Part shown: piece by piece, positions 16,311 through 24,510 of the stretch | How the letters are laid out: the number at the start of each line of letters is the position of its first letter | How positions within the stretch are numbered: the stretch's first letter is position 1 | IMG/VR virus record: IMGVR_UViG_3300019135_000055 | Span: 62,001 to 126,000 of that record | DNA length: 64,000 nt | Strand: one strand, 5' to 3' | Source: a virus | The notes under the pieces: model-generated | Database searches by the model: none | Told to the model about the DNA's origin: nothing | Seen by the model: only the letters and a program-made list of their open reading frames with translations | Position numbers and translations under genes: made by a program

Positions 16311-17687
16311 ATGGAATCTCCTGTGATTTTTGATATGGAAGCAGATAAAAAGTTGATGGAAGAATTAATTGAGACTAAATTAAAAATACAACATGATAAT
16401 AAATTAATGACAGCATATAGACAAGCTATGATGAAGGACAAATTTCCTCCAGGGAAAGCGCAAGAACTTTTCAATAAGCTTAGCAGTCCACATGCAAGAT
16501 TAACGACTGGAGAAAAATATTTTCTCGCGAAAAACCTACACAGGATCACTAAAGAGGAAAGAATTTCTCCTGAAAACTATTTCCCTCCGAACAGAATAAA
16601 GGATATAGAACTTAACTGGGAAGGCTACAAAACGGATGAAGTATCGTTCCCGTACACATTTACAGATGTTACAAAGATTGCTTCAGACAATTATTTCTTT
16701 AAGGTGAAAGCGAGCGAATTATTTAAGCTTTATGAATCACAATTGCTTCGCTACAATCCAAAGGCTCAACGAACTGACAGGACAATTCATTTAAAAGAAG
16801 TAGATGATGAAATACCCGTTCCTGAGTTGGTTGAGTCTTCAGTCGAAGCTATAGCGCAATTAACAGAAAAGAACGACTTGATAAAGTCAGTATTGACATT
16901 TAACGCACTATTAGGGAGCTCAGAAGAAGGAATCGAGCTTTTATTCGATGAGGAAGAAAGAAAAATAACTGTTACTAAAGGCACTCGTTTGGACGTAATT
17001 GATGGTTGGCACAGACTGACTGGTATAAGTAGAGCTTTCAGAAGAAATCCAAATATCAAAGATTTTTATTTGAAAGTTGATTTGTATAACTACACAATGA
17101 AAAAAGCAAGAAAACACTTCGGACAACAAAATACCATTAACCCGGTGGCCAAATCAAAGATCGCGGAAATGAGTGAGAACGATTATCTTTCTGTTGTCAT
17201 TAACTTTATTAAAGACAACAGTGACATCGGAGAATTAATTAAAGTGAATGAGGACAGCATACGCAAGGGAGAGCCTTATATCACCACTTTCGAAAGATGT
17301 CTCAAAGGACTAAAAAGGGCTTTGAATACATTTGACTATACAGTTGAAAATTTAGCCGAAGCAAGAAAGCTTGGCATGTATTTGACGGACGTATTTAATA
17401 CGGTTTTTAATTCGTATATAGATGATTTTACAAACCATTCCTTTGGGGAAAGTAAAAGTGCTATAACAACTTCTCCAGTCATTTTAGGAGTTTTAGCATT
17501 GGGGATTAAAATGAAGTTAGAATCAAAATCTGCAGATGATGTGGAGGATGTGCTATCTAACTTAGATTTTTCCTTGGATAACAAACTGTGGCGAGAGCTT
17601 AAATTAGTAAGCGAGGATACAAAACTAAATAATAATGCAATTAAAGATACATTCGAATTTTTTAGTCGGTTGACAACAGAGGTGTAA
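16311..17687 (+). CDS. yopQ: YopQ-like lysogeny-module protein with ParB/DndB-like motif
   Basis: A 458-residue protein between yopP and mrpR, GAGGTGATATC before ATG 16311. Near residue 230 the segment TRLDVIDGWHRLTGISRAF resembles the DGQHR motif of DndB-type and ParB-like proteins, followed by a QQNTINPVAKS stretch that also fits such folds. The C-terminal half is helical. In SPbeta, yopQ affects lysogeny; its biochemical role is not established. Confidence 0.8.
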   Translation: MESPVIFDMEADKKLMEELIETKLKIQHDNKLMTAYRQAMMKDKFPPGKAQELFNKLSSPHARLTTGEKYFLAKNLHRITKEERISPENYFPPNRIKDIELNWEGYKTDEVSFPYTFTDVTKIASDNYFFKVKASELFKLYESQLLRYNPKAQRTDRTIHLKEVDDEIPVPELVESSVEAIAQLTEKNDLIKSVLTFNALLGSSEEGIELLFDEEERKITVTKGTRLDVIDGWHRLTGISRAFRRNPNIKDFYLKVDLYNYTMKKARKHFGQQNTINPVAKSKIAEMSENDYLSVVINFIKDNSDIGELIKVNEDSIRKGEPYITTFERCLKGLKRALNTFDYTVENLAEARKLGMYLTDVFNTVFNSYIDDFTNHSFGESKSAITTSPVILGVLALGIKMKLESKSADDVEDVLSNLDFSLDNKLWRELKLVSEDTKLNNNAIKDTFEFFSRLTTEV

Positions 17688-17690
17688 ATA

Positions 17691-18692
17691 ATGGAACTGT
17701 ATAATGATACGGTAAAGAAAAAGTTTATAGAACAAGTCAAAAAGGAAGAGCAGCCCCAGTTATTATCAATATTCCGAAAAGGTGCAGAACTTGAAGAATA
17801 TTTGAAAAAAGATATTTACGATTTTAATTCTAAAGAGATTCTTGAGTTCTTAACTCTGTTGAATAGATCCACGCTTTCTTCTATAATGAGTTGCTGGTCT
17901 CACATCACAAGGTATATTGATTGGGCAATTTATCAAAATATCACTAGAGGTACTACAAATTTGTCTAGAGACTTAACTATTGATGATGTTAAGAACTGCG
18001 TTGATGAAGGGAAGAAGCTCTATATTACTTTAAATGAGCTCAAAGAAATTTTAAATACCTTAGTGAATCCCAGAGACAGAGCTATGTTAATTCTCCTATT
18101 TGAAGGGGTTCAAGGTTTCAAATGCAGTGAAATATTAAATCTTGAAAAATCAGATATTGAAAAAGCCTTACAGAATGACAACATTTTAACCGTAACTGAT
18201 GATAAGCATGGGCAGAGAGATATCAAAGTGAGTGATGAATGTCTTAAAATTTGTCTTGAAGCTGCAAATGAACCAGTGTATCAAAAGAAAAATGGATATT
18301 CTGAAGCATTTAATAAAGAAACAATATTAGCTGATAATAATTTTGTTATTAGAAACCGAAGAACCAATTCAGATAAAGATCAAGAAAGATCTTCGTTTTT
18401 TGTCATAATTAACACGATGAGATATATTTTCTCACCAGAGTTTTTTGATTATCCATATGTTAACCCAACGAGAATAAATAGGTCTGGTGTTTTATATGAA
18501 GGATTTAAAGTGTATAAAGAAAAAGGGAAATTAGAAACAGAAGATTATATTAATATAATTCAAAAGAGAAGCGAAAGATATGAAGACATTCATAAAAAGG
18601 TTTACAAGGTTAAAGAATATATGAATGAAGAAGAGATTAAAAAATATTATGCGAAAGAGCTTGGGATTGAGGGTACTATTAGAATGCGTTAA
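17691..18692 (+). CDS. mrpR: Master repressor MrpR (YopR), integrase-fold
   Basis: A 333-residue protein starting three bases after yopQ. It has the two-domain tyrosine-integrase layout: N-terminal helical region (EILEFLTLLNRSTLSSI...) and a core with NPRDRAMLILLFEGVQGFKCSEILNLEKSDI, where the catalytic Arg is replaced by Lys, and no clear HxxR or Tyr box. This fits MrpR, the SPbeta repressor with integrase fold but no recombinase activity. A strong terminator follows at once. Confidence 0.88.
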   Translation: MELYNDTVKKKFIEQVKKEEQPQLLSIFRKGAELEEYLKKDIYDFNSKEILEFLTLLNRSTLSSIMSCWSHITRYIDWAIYQNITRGTTNLSRDLTIDDVKNCVDEGKKLYITLNELKEILNTLVNPRDRAMLILLFEGVQGFKCSEILNLEKSDIEKALQNDNILTVTDDKHGQRDIKVSDECLKICLEAANEPVYQKKNGYSEAFNKETILADNNFVIRNRRTNSDKDQERSSFFVIINTMRYIFSPEFFDYPYVNPTRINRSGVLYEGFKVYKEKGKLETEDYINIIQKRSERYEDIHKKVYKVKEYMNEEEIKKYYAKELGIEGTIRMR

Positions 18693-18695
18693 AGC

Positions 18696-18721
18696 AGCGT
18701 CCGGAATCGGGCGCTTTTTTT
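18696..18721 (+). terminator. Terminator after mrpR
   Basis: AGCGTCC (18696-18702) pairs with GGGCGCT (18709-18715) around a six-base loop and is followed by seven Ts. Ends the yopP-yopQ-mrpR operon. Confidence 0.85.
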
Positions 18722-19053
18722 ACTGAAATAAAAATCTTCATTTTTAATAAAATAAACACAAAAAATATCGGAAAAATCGGATTATACGTGTTTGTTCGAC
18801 ATGATAAGACAAAAGTAGCTATTCTCATGATAAATAATATGTAGTAATATAGGCATATGTTAACAGAAGTCAATTGAAACGAATAAGTCTAAAGTCCTTT
18901 TTGTAAGTGAGCTATTATTGAACAACCTCTGACTAGGGATATCTAGAGCATAAAAATATCTCTGGATATGCTTAGAAAAAAGAGGTATAATAAACTCACG
19001 AACAAAAACAGAACACACGTTCTTATTTAAATTCATTATAGGATATAGGGGAA
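18722..19053 (+). promoter_or_regulatory. Gene-free control region with repeats and an early promoter
   Basis: About 330 bases without a credible gene. Direct repeats CATGATAA at 18800-18807 and 18826-18833. Inverted arms ATATCTAGAG (18939-18948) and CTCTGGATAT (18960-18969), 11 bases apart, overlap the -35 position of a promoter with TATAAT at 18986-18991. GAACACACGTTC follows near 19010. Reads as the operator region for the early genes on the right, plausibly bound by MrpR. Confidence 0.5.
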
Positions 19054-19314
19054 ATGAGAATGAAAAAACAAAAGTATTTAAACAATTGTTCTTTGCAAAT
19101 TGATACAGTCATTGAAAACGCAGCAAGTTCAACTGAGTATTCAAAAAATAAAGCGGAGTTTATTCTTGAAAAACTTATGGAGGCATATAAGGTTGTTTTT
19201 GTGAAAGTCGACGGAGAAACTGAGGAGTTTGAGATCTGTAACTTGGAATATGAAATTGAGAATACTGAAGAAGATGAATGTGGCCAACCACTGGCCTTAG
19301 CTATGGCTAAATAA
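19054..19314 (+). CDS. Small hypothetical protein, first gene after the lysogeny module
   Basis: An 86-residue acidic protein (CNLEYEIENTEEDECG). AGGGGAA precedes ATG 19054, and ATG 19060 is also possible. Driven by the promoter at about 18963-18991. No domain recognised. Confidence 0.6.
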   Translation: MRMKKQKYLNNCSLQIDTVIENAASSTEYSKNKAEFILEKLMEAYKVVFVKVDGETEEFEICNLEYEIENTEEDECGQPLALAMAK

Positions 19315-19326
19315 AAGGGAAAAAGT

Positions 19327-19521
19327 ATGGATATCTCAATAAATGTTGCTCTAGAGAGCGTAGACATCAAATTAAAAAGCAAAAGTCTTTCATCAAATCA
19401 GTTCTCGGCCGTTATGATTCTAAGTGATACAAGTAACAACAATTTAAAATTAATTATGCCAATTGAGGATATTGTGAAATTGAGGGATGAAATCAATGAG
19501 TTTCTATTCAAAGTGAGATGA
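19327..19521 (+). CDS. Small hypothetical protein
   Basis: A 64-residue protein with a beta/alpha pattern (MDISINVALESVDIKL, LIMPIEDIVKLRDEINEF). AAAGGGAAAA precedes ATG 19327. Ends just before the large inverted repeat at 19537. No domain recognised. Confidence 0.6.
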   Translation: MDISINVALESVDIKLKSKSLSSNQFSAVMILSDTSNNNLKLIMPIEDIVKLRDEINEFLFKVR

Positions 19522-19536
19522 TGCCACCGGGGTCTC

Positions 19537-19594
19537 AGTCAATAGGGTTAAAAAGTAATCAAATTTTATTACTTTTTGAAAATCCCTATTGACT
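19537..19594 (+). repeat. 58-base nested inverted repeat
   Basis: Outer arms AGTCAATAGGG/CCCTATTGACT (11 bases, perfect) and inner arms AAAAAGTAAT/ATTACTTTTT (10 bases, perfect) around an eight-base loop. The right outer arm contains the -35 TTGACT of the next promoter, so the element can act as terminator, operator or both. Confidence 0.65.
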
Positions 19595-19617
19595 AAACTT
19601 TTCCTGCGTTATACAAT
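19589..19617 (+). promoter_or_regulatory. Promoter overlapping the inverted repeat
   Basis: TTGACT at 19589-19594, 17-base spacer, TACAAT at 19612-19617, followed by a gene with AAAAGGAG. The -35 lies in the right arm of the 58-base inverted repeat. Confidence 0.6.
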
Positions 19618-19637
19618 TTAAATACAAATTAAAAGGA

Positions 19638-19823
19638 GTGATTGAATTAGAACTTATTTTTAAAAAAATGGGTAAGATACTTGATTCACACACTAGAGCC
19701 TCAAAAAATTTGAAACAGAGTGATTACAGAAGGGTCATTGGTGATTTGCACTTTGTTATTGAGAATGCACAAGAGATTGTATACATATTAAATGAATTGA
19801 TTAGAGAAAAGGAAGAGGGGTAA
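19638..19823 (+). CDS. Small helical protein
   Basis: A 61-residue helical protein (GKILDSHTRASKNLKQSDYR). The GTG at 19638 overlaps its ribosome site AAAAGGAG (19631-19638), and no ATG, GTG or TTG follows at a normal distance, so initiation may use another codon, as at several genes in this window. Confidence 0.5.
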   Translation: MIELELIFKKMGKILDSHTRASKNLKQSDYRRVIGDLHFVIENAQEIVYILNELIREKEEG

Positions 19824-19824
19824 C

Positions 19825-20048
19825 ATGATCGCTGCATATCCAACAAGAATTGAAATTAAAGACTACAGTAAAGTAGGTTTAGTAAAGAGAATAAGAGAAA
19901 AGGAGGCAGCTGGATGGGAATGTATTCAACCTATCTCAAAAAGATGTAAAGAGGAGTTATTACCAACTGTGTCGATAGTGGGCTAAAGTACAAACGAGCG
20001 TATGTTAGGCGTTTTGAGCATTATGTTGTTATGAAAAAGACCAAATAA
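19825..20048 (+). pseudogene. Frameshifted small protein gene
   Basis: ATG 19825 follows GAAGAGGGG and reads MIAAYPTRIEIKDYSKVGL with GWECIQPISKRCK, then stops at 19986 after an unlikely tail. One base away the frame continues as GVITNCVDSGLKYKRAYVRR, FEHYVVMKK and a stop at 20048, a typical ending for this kind of small phage protein. A single-base shift near 19950 therefore splits about 74 residues. Programmed frameshifting is possible but no slippery site is evident. Confidence 0.55.
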
Positions 20049-20104
20049 GCAAATTAAAAGTAAATAAAAGAATATTTTTATACAAATTAAAAGGGGGAAT
20101 ACAT

Positions 20105-21283
20105 ATAACTTCAATTACATTGTCAACAATGCAGCAACAAGCCGTGGAAAGTATTGAAGATTGGTTTAAAGGGGAGGGTAAAGCACCCTACTTCTTAGCA
20201 GGGTATGCTGGGACAGGGAAAACCACACTTGTTAATTACGTAATTGATAAGTTGAAGATCAAGCTTTCTGAAGTAGCATTTGCATGTTATACGGGAAAAG
20301 CGGCACTGGTAGTAACACAGAAAGCTCAAGGAAAGTATAAAGCAAGCACGATACACAGTTTGATTTACGACACTTACGTGGATAAAAAAACTGGAGATCT
20401 AACTGTAAAGAAAAAATCAAAAGATATGCTGTCACACCTTAAATTAATTGTAGTTGATGAGGCCTCAATGGTAGATGGGCAGATTATGAGTGATCTGAGG
20501 TCTTTTGGAGTAAAGATTCTTTTTATTGGAGATACAGGGCAATTGCCGCCAGTCTCACAAAATAAAAATGAGGAATTTCTTCAGATGTTCAATAACCCTG
20601 ATTTCACATTGACAGAAATTCACCGACAAGCTGCAGAGAATCCAATCATATACCTGTCAATGCTTGCGCGAACTAAACAAAAAATTGAACCTGGCGCGTA
20701 TGGGAAAAACGGCGAAGCGGTAGTGATTACTCATTCGACCTGGGAAACAATGAAAGAGCATTTTTACGAGAAAGCAGATCAGATTATTTGTGGTTATAAC
20801 AGGACAAGAAAGCATTTGAATTCTGAGATAAGAAAGTTCTTAGGATATGAAAGTGACTTCCCAGTTGAAGGCGATAAAATGATCTGCTTAAAGAATGACT
20901 GGAATAAAAATCTTGATGGCATAAGTTTGGTTAATGGTATGACTGGATACGTAAGCAAAGTTCATCAAGTAGATGCTGTTAGAGGGAAGCTTAAATACGA
21001 TTCGACCGTTATTGATTTTCAACCAGATTTTACTGATGATTTTTTCGATAAAATTATTATTCCAAATGATTCGTTAACAGATGACGGATTTAAGCTGCAG
21101 CCACATGAGCATAAAATTTACAACTCTTTTGATTATGGATACGTGATCACTTGCCACAAATCACAAGGATCGCAGTGGGAAAAGGTTGTAGTCATTGATG
21201 AAGTCCTAGACAGAGATATGCACCACAGATGGCTCTATACAGCAATAACACGAAGTTCAGAAAAGTTAGTGTTAGTGGTGTAA
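20105..21283 (+). CDS. SF1B (Dda/RecD-like) helicase, apparent ATA start
   Basis: About 392 residues. Motifs: I GYAGTGKTTL near residue 33, II LIVVDEASMV near 116, III LFIGDTGQLPP near 140, V/VI YVITCHKSQGSQW near 345 and YTAITRSSEKLVLVV at the C-terminus. A 5'-3' helicase of the Dda/RecD2 kind, probably for phage replication or recombination. The ribosome site AAAAGGGGG (20089-20097) is seven bases before ATA 20105; the first TTG (20120) and ATG (20129) lie 22 and 31 bases away, so ATA is the best-placed start. Confidence 0.85.
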   Translation: MTSITLSTMQQQAVESIEDWFKGEGKAPYFLAGYAGTGKTTLVNYVIDKLKIKLSEVAFACYTGKAALVVTQKAQGKYKASTIHSLIYDTYVDKKTGDLTVKKKSKDMLSHLKLIVVDEASMVDGQIMSDLRSFGVKILFIGDTGQLPPVSQNKNEEFLQMFNNPDFTLTEIHRQAAENPIIYLSMLARTKQKIEPGAYGKNGEAVVITHSTWETMKEHFYEKADQIICGYNRTRKHLNSEIRKFLGYESDFPVEGDKMICLKNDWNKNLDGISLVNGMTGYVSKVHQVDAVRGKLKYDSTVIDFQPDFTDDFFDKIIIPNDSLTDDGFKLQPHEHKIYNSFDYGYVITCHKSQGSQWEKVVVIDEVLDRDMHHRWLYTAITRSSEKLVLVV

Positions 21284-21335
21284 AGCTTAATTTGAATAAA
21301 AGTAAAACTTTAAACAAATTAAATGGAGGATGAAG

Positions 21336-21623
21336 ATGATTGTCAAAAAACAAACCAAAAAGATGGTTATAGAAGTGTTTCATAATTCCTTGGATGAGAT
21401 GTGGGAAACAATCAAGCAACTGGAACAAGAAGGGTGGTCTGGAAACACAAGAGTGAGTGTTGTAGGGATGCCTCTCTTTGAATTTAAATTACGTAATGAA
21501 GAGGAGGTAAAGAAGTTTAAAGAATTATATCAGACAACAAAAGTGCAAGAGCCTGAAGAAGATTCACTCTTTGATGACTGTCCGTATGTACTCTATACAA
21601 TTCATGAACGTGAAATTGAATAA
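21336..21623 (+). CDS. Small hypothetical protein
   Basis: A 95-residue protein (EVFHNSLDEMWETIKQLEQE and a GWSGNTRVS turn) with an acidic tail. GGAGG at 21325-21329 is six bases before ATG 21336 but touches ATG 21330. No domain recognised. Confidence 0.6.
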   Translation: MIVKKQTKKMVIEVFHNSLDEMWETIKQLEQEGWSGNTRVSVVGMPLFEFKLRNEEEVKKFKELYQTTKVQEPEEDSLFDDCPYVLYTIHEREIE

Positions 21624-21660
21624 AATTGAAGTTTTAAACAAATTAAAAGGAGTAATATCT

Positions 21661-21831
21661 ATGAGAGAATACTTGTGCATGCAAGATTGGGGAATTGACA
21701 GTGGCATTTATTTTGAAAAAGGGAAGAAATACGAGGGCATACCTAGTAAAGACGGAAGATCAGTTAAAATGTTTGGGGAAGTAGGTATGGTGATAACTTT
21801 TCATGAGGGAAGTAAGTACTTTAAAATTTAA
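21661..21831 (+). CDS. Small hypothetical protein
   Basis: A 56-residue protein with a FEKGKKYEGI motif of small SH3-like phage proteins; the gene at 23875 has the similar FKKGKEYEIL. AATTAAAAGGAG precedes ATG 21661 by eight bases. Confidence 0.6.
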   Translation: MREYLCMQDWGIDSGIYFEKGKKYEGIPSKDGRSVKMFGEVGMVITFHEGSKYFKI

Positions 21832-21878
21832 ATTTTTAATAAAAAGATTGTTTTAAAGAGAATTGGAGATAGTGAGAT

Positions 21879-22121
21879 ATGAAGTTGAGAATAATGAAAT
21901 GTTCAGATGTTTCTTACTGGTACAAGGATAAAATCGGTATGTACTTTGATGTATTAAATAGAGGGGAAGTAGCACACAGCGTTGATCATGAATTAAATAC
22001 CGCATTATCAAAAGCTGCTGTTTTAAAAGAGGATGCCATCATTTTTGAAGATAAAAACATCAATAAAGTGCAACAGTTATTTGAGAAATTAGAATTTCAA
22101 CTTAAAAAGATTTGCCTATAA
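21879..22121 (+). CDS. Small hypothetical protein
   Basis: An 80-residue protein (SYWYKDKIGMYFDVLNRG, then helical). ATG 21879 follows TTGGAGATAG. The layout resembles short SH3-like phage proteins, but no family is assigned. Confidence 0.6.
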   Translation: MKLRIMKCSDVSYWYKDKIGMYFDVLNRGEVAHSVDHELNTALSKAAVLKEDAIIFEDKNINKVQQLFEKLEFQLKKICL

Positions 22122-22139
22122 GAGAAAGAGGTGAGTGAT

Positions 22140-22808
22140 ATGGTCGATTTCAAAAAACTAAGCGATCCTGAGTGGATTAAGCAGTGGGAAAAAGAAAAAA
22201 GAGAACGTGAGCGGCTTTATGAAGAAAATGAGGCGTTGAGGCAAAAAACTGCATGTTTTACTGGTCACAGACCGGACAAGCTTGGAGGGTATGATATGAA
22301 AAACCCCACAATGCTGAAATTGAAGGACAAGCTGCTTGAAGTCATTGAAGACCTGATTACACGAGAAAATAAAAGTCGATTCATTTCAGGAGGAGCGCTC
22401 GGAACGGACATAGCTGCATTCTGGTGTGTACATATGCTGAAGAAGAAACATCCTTTTATTGAAAACATTGTCGCGATTCCATTCAGGAATCAAGATAAGG
22501 TTTGGTCAGATGAACAGAAGTATTGGTATCAGAGAATGCTTGAGTCGGCTGATGAAATCGTGAACGTTGAGGAAGTCGATAAGTATAAAACTGATGACGA
22601 TAATCCAGGTGAATTTTCACTTGCTAAGATGCAGAAACGTAATGAATATATGGTTGACCACAGTCAATCAATAGTGGCCGTCTATGATGGGGGTAAAGGC
22701 GGTACAGCGAACTGCTTAAATTATGCAAGGAGATGCTATTTAGGACATCAAATATGGAGGTTGTATCCTAAATATGACTTTGAGTTAGACATTTCATACG
22801 CATATTAA
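22140..22808 (+). CDS. yoqJ: YoqJ-like SLOG (DUF1273) protein
   Basis: A 222-residue protein with CFTGHRPDKLGGY near residue 40, FISGGALGTDIAAFWC near 85, and DHSQSIVAVYDGGKGGTANCL near 185, the nucleotide-binding glycine turns of the DprA/SLOG superfamily as in DUF1273 (YpsA, YoqJ). It may bind a nucleotide-derived ligand; function unproven. AAAGAGGTGA precedes ATG 22140. Confidence 0.85.
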   Translation: MVDFKKLSDPEWIKQWEKEKRERERLYEENEALRQKTACFTGHRPDKLGGYDMKNPTMLKLKDKLLEVIEDLITRENKSRFISGGALGTDIAAFWCVHMLKKKHPFIENIVAIPFRNQDKVWSDEQKYWYQRMLESADEIVNVEEVDKYKTDDDNPGEFSLAKMQKRNEYMVDHSQSIVAVYDGGKGGTANCLNYARRCYLGHQIWRLYPKYDFELDISYAY

Positions 22809-22851
22809 TTCTAGATACAAGGATTATTTTAACCAAAGAGGGGATGAAAGT

Positions 22852-23004
22852 ATCGGTTACATCAAATACATATTGGAAACAGCATGGTTTAACTTAGTAT
22901 GGTTTAAATGGCATTTGGGAGCAGATATAAAAGTGTTTGAGAATTGCAGCTGGAAAGACTATATAGATTCCAAAAGGAGGGGCATTGATGAATTACAATC
23001 TTAA
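22852..23004 (+). CDS. Small tryptophan-rich protein, apparent ATC start
   Basis: A 50-residue frame (LETAWFNLVWFKWHLGADIK...) has no ATG, GTG or TTG near its beginning. AAAGAGGGG (22835-22843) is eight bases before ATC 22852. The ATG at 22844 opens another frame and stops after 12 codons. Overlaps the next gene by 17 bases. Predicted from ribosome site and protein-like composition only. Confidence 0.5.
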   Translation: MGYIKYILETAWFNLVWFKWHLGADIKVFENCSWKDYIDSKRRGIDELQS

Positions 23005-23185
23005 TGATAAGACTCTTAAAGAGATTTTTGATTTTTATTTTGAGTCCCATGGTCAGAAAGTGGAAGAAGTACAGTTTCTTGAAAACCGTGTCCTTGTAAG
23101 AACTAAATCAAAAGTCAATAAGCGTATTGATATTCCTGAATTCATACATAAAAGACCACACAAATCAAAATATGCTATTGGATAA
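22988..23185 (+). CDS. Small hypothetical protein
   Basis: A 65-residue basic protein (LKEIFDFYFESHGQKVEEVQ). AAAAGGAGGGG precedes ATG 22988. No domain recognised. Confidence 0.6.
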   Translation: MNYNLNDKTLKEIFDFYFESHGQKVEEVQFLENRVLVRTKSKVNKRIDIPEFIHKRPHKSKYAIG

Positions 23186-23231
23186 AACATAAATCAATTA
23201 AAAGAACAATTTCGAAAAGGTTTATAAGGAG

Positions 23232-23576
23232 ATGAGGAAACTGGATAAAACATCAGAATTATTAAATATATTGAGCATGTATCCAGAAAGAGAACTTATT
23301 TTTATGTATCCAAATGAAGGATCTGACCACCCTTACACGCTTGGTTATCCATCTAGAATTTTAATTGATTCTTATATTACATTGAATGATCGAGTATGGC
23401 TATTTAATGAAGAGAAAGACGAATTGTTTGAGGAGATTGCTGATAGTGTCGCGGAGGATTTATATACGGAATTTCCACTAACTAATGATCAATCAGCTTT
23501 TGTAGATAAGCAAGCTAAGAAAAAAATAGAGAATCTAGCGTGGAAAAAAGCAATAGTGGTTTATATAAAATATTGA
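23232..23576 (+). CDS. Hypothetical protein with uncertain start
   Basis: Up to 114 residues (ELLNILSMYPERELIFMYPN near the N-terminus). ATG 23232 touches its ribosome site AAGGAG (23226-23231); the in-frame CTG 23241 is ideally spaced. Resembles small phage proteins that control host functions only by size; no family assigned. Confidence 0.6.
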   Translation: MRKLDKTSELLNILSMYPERELIFMYPNEGSDHPYTLGYPSRILIDSYITLNDRVWLFNEEKDELFEEIADSVAEDLYTEFPLTNDQSAFVDKQAKKKIENLAWKKAIVVYIKY

Positions 23577-23602
23577 GGTAGTGACTGAGAAAGGATGAGG
23601 AA

Positions 23603-23743
23603 ATGAGCGGCATTAACACTAAATTTTCATACAAACAGCTGTACACATTAAAACGCGCTTTATTGGAGTATGTGCAACGTAAAGGTATAACAGATGATGA
23701 CTTGAAAAGCGAACAAGATTTGTTACTAAAATTAACTGCCTAA
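23603..23743 (+). CDS. Small hypothetical protein, possibly frameshifted at the end
   Basis: A 46-residue protein (FSYKQLYTLKRALLEYVQ, KGITDDDLKSEQDLL). AAGGATGAGG precedes ATG 23603. Just past the end another frame reads KINCLIEEMKERNNI, which looks like the natural C-terminus; a one-base shift near 23725 would join them and extend the gene to about 23774. Confidence 0.5.
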   Translation: MSGINTKFSYKQLYTLKRALLEYVQRKGITDDDLKSEQDLLLKLTA

Positions 23744-23874
23744 TTGAAGAAATGAAGGAACGTAACAATATTTAGATCTTTGTGATGGACTGAAAGAAAG
23801 TGCGGGCGTAAATCGGAAAGTGAAGCTGCTATAGCTGTTAAACGATAAAGCGAAATAAGGAAAGGGTGAAAAGA

Positions 23875-24066
23875 ATGGATTTAGTTGTCTTTAAAAGAGA
23901 TGTTTTTTTTGAGAATGATCACAGTAATCCCATTTTTAAAAAGGGGAAGGAATATGAAATATTAAGCGAGGATAAAGAGTTCATATATGTCATTTCTAAG
24001 CCGAAAACAAACGAATGTTCACAAGTTCCAAAAGAAGAAGAGGGATTTATTTTTGAATACAAGTAA
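23875..24066 (+). CDS. Small SH3-like phage protein
   Basis: A 63-residue protein with FKKGKEYEILSEDKEFIYVI, the beta pattern common in small phage accessory proteins. AAAGGGTGAA precedes ATG 23875; an upstream GTG at 23866 lies in the ribosome site. Confidence 0.6.
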   Translation: MDLVVFKRDVFFENDHSNPIFKKGKEYEILSEDKEFIYVISKPKTNECSQVPKEEEGFIFEYK

Positions 24067-24115
24067 TGCAGCCTCGCCATAACAACGAAACAGACAAGAA
24101 GAAAAGAGCATTAAA

Positions 24116-24238
24116 ATTAAATGTGATATGTGTAACCGTTTAGGGGATAAAGATAAAATGAAAATAGAAATGTCAGGGTTTAGCTGCTTATATTTTCTTA
24201 AAAAATGCCATAAAAGCTTAATCATAACAGCATATTGA
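24116..24238 (+). CDS. Possible small zinc-finger-like peptide, ATT start
   Basis: In a 218-base gap the frame from ATT 24116 encodes 40 residues with CDMC and two later cysteines (GFSCLYFLKKC) to TGA 24236-24238. Ribosome site AAAAGAG is weak. Cysteine spacing suggests a zinc-binding protein; could also be a decayed gene. Confidence 0.3.
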   Translation: MKCDMCNRLGDKDKMKIEMSGFSCLYFLKKCHKSLIITAY

Positions 24239-24284
24239 TTAATTCACACTTACACAAATCAGCGGCCTACCGGGAAGGTAGGAA

Positions 24285-24497
24285 ATGGACAAAATAAGCG
24301 AAATCAAAGAATGTTTTAATGAAGATGAAATCGAGCGCGATGATATGGAATGGCTTATCGAACAGGTTGAAAAGGCTGCACAATACAAGATCGCATTGAA
24401 AAACATAAGTGATATCTTAGAAGGGCAAAACGTTACTGAATTGATTGAAAAAATAGCATATGAACTTGCACACTCTGGGATTTATGATAAGGAATAG
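24285..24497 (+). CDS. Small acidic helical protein
   Basis: A 70-residue protein (CFNEDEIERDDMEWLIEQVE) with helical, acidic character. GGAAGGTAGG precedes ATG 24285. No domain recognised. Confidence 0.6.
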   Translation: MDKISEIKECFNEDEIERDDMEWLIEQVEKAAQYKIALKNISDILEGQNVTELIEKIAYELAHSGIYDKE

Positions 24498-24510
24498 AGA
24501 GGACGTATAA

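Noticed and set aside
18679-18873. 64-residue minus-strand ORF in the control region after mrpR
   Set aside because: No ribosome site, composition follows the AT-rich strand, and it overlaps the mrpR terminator and promoter elements.
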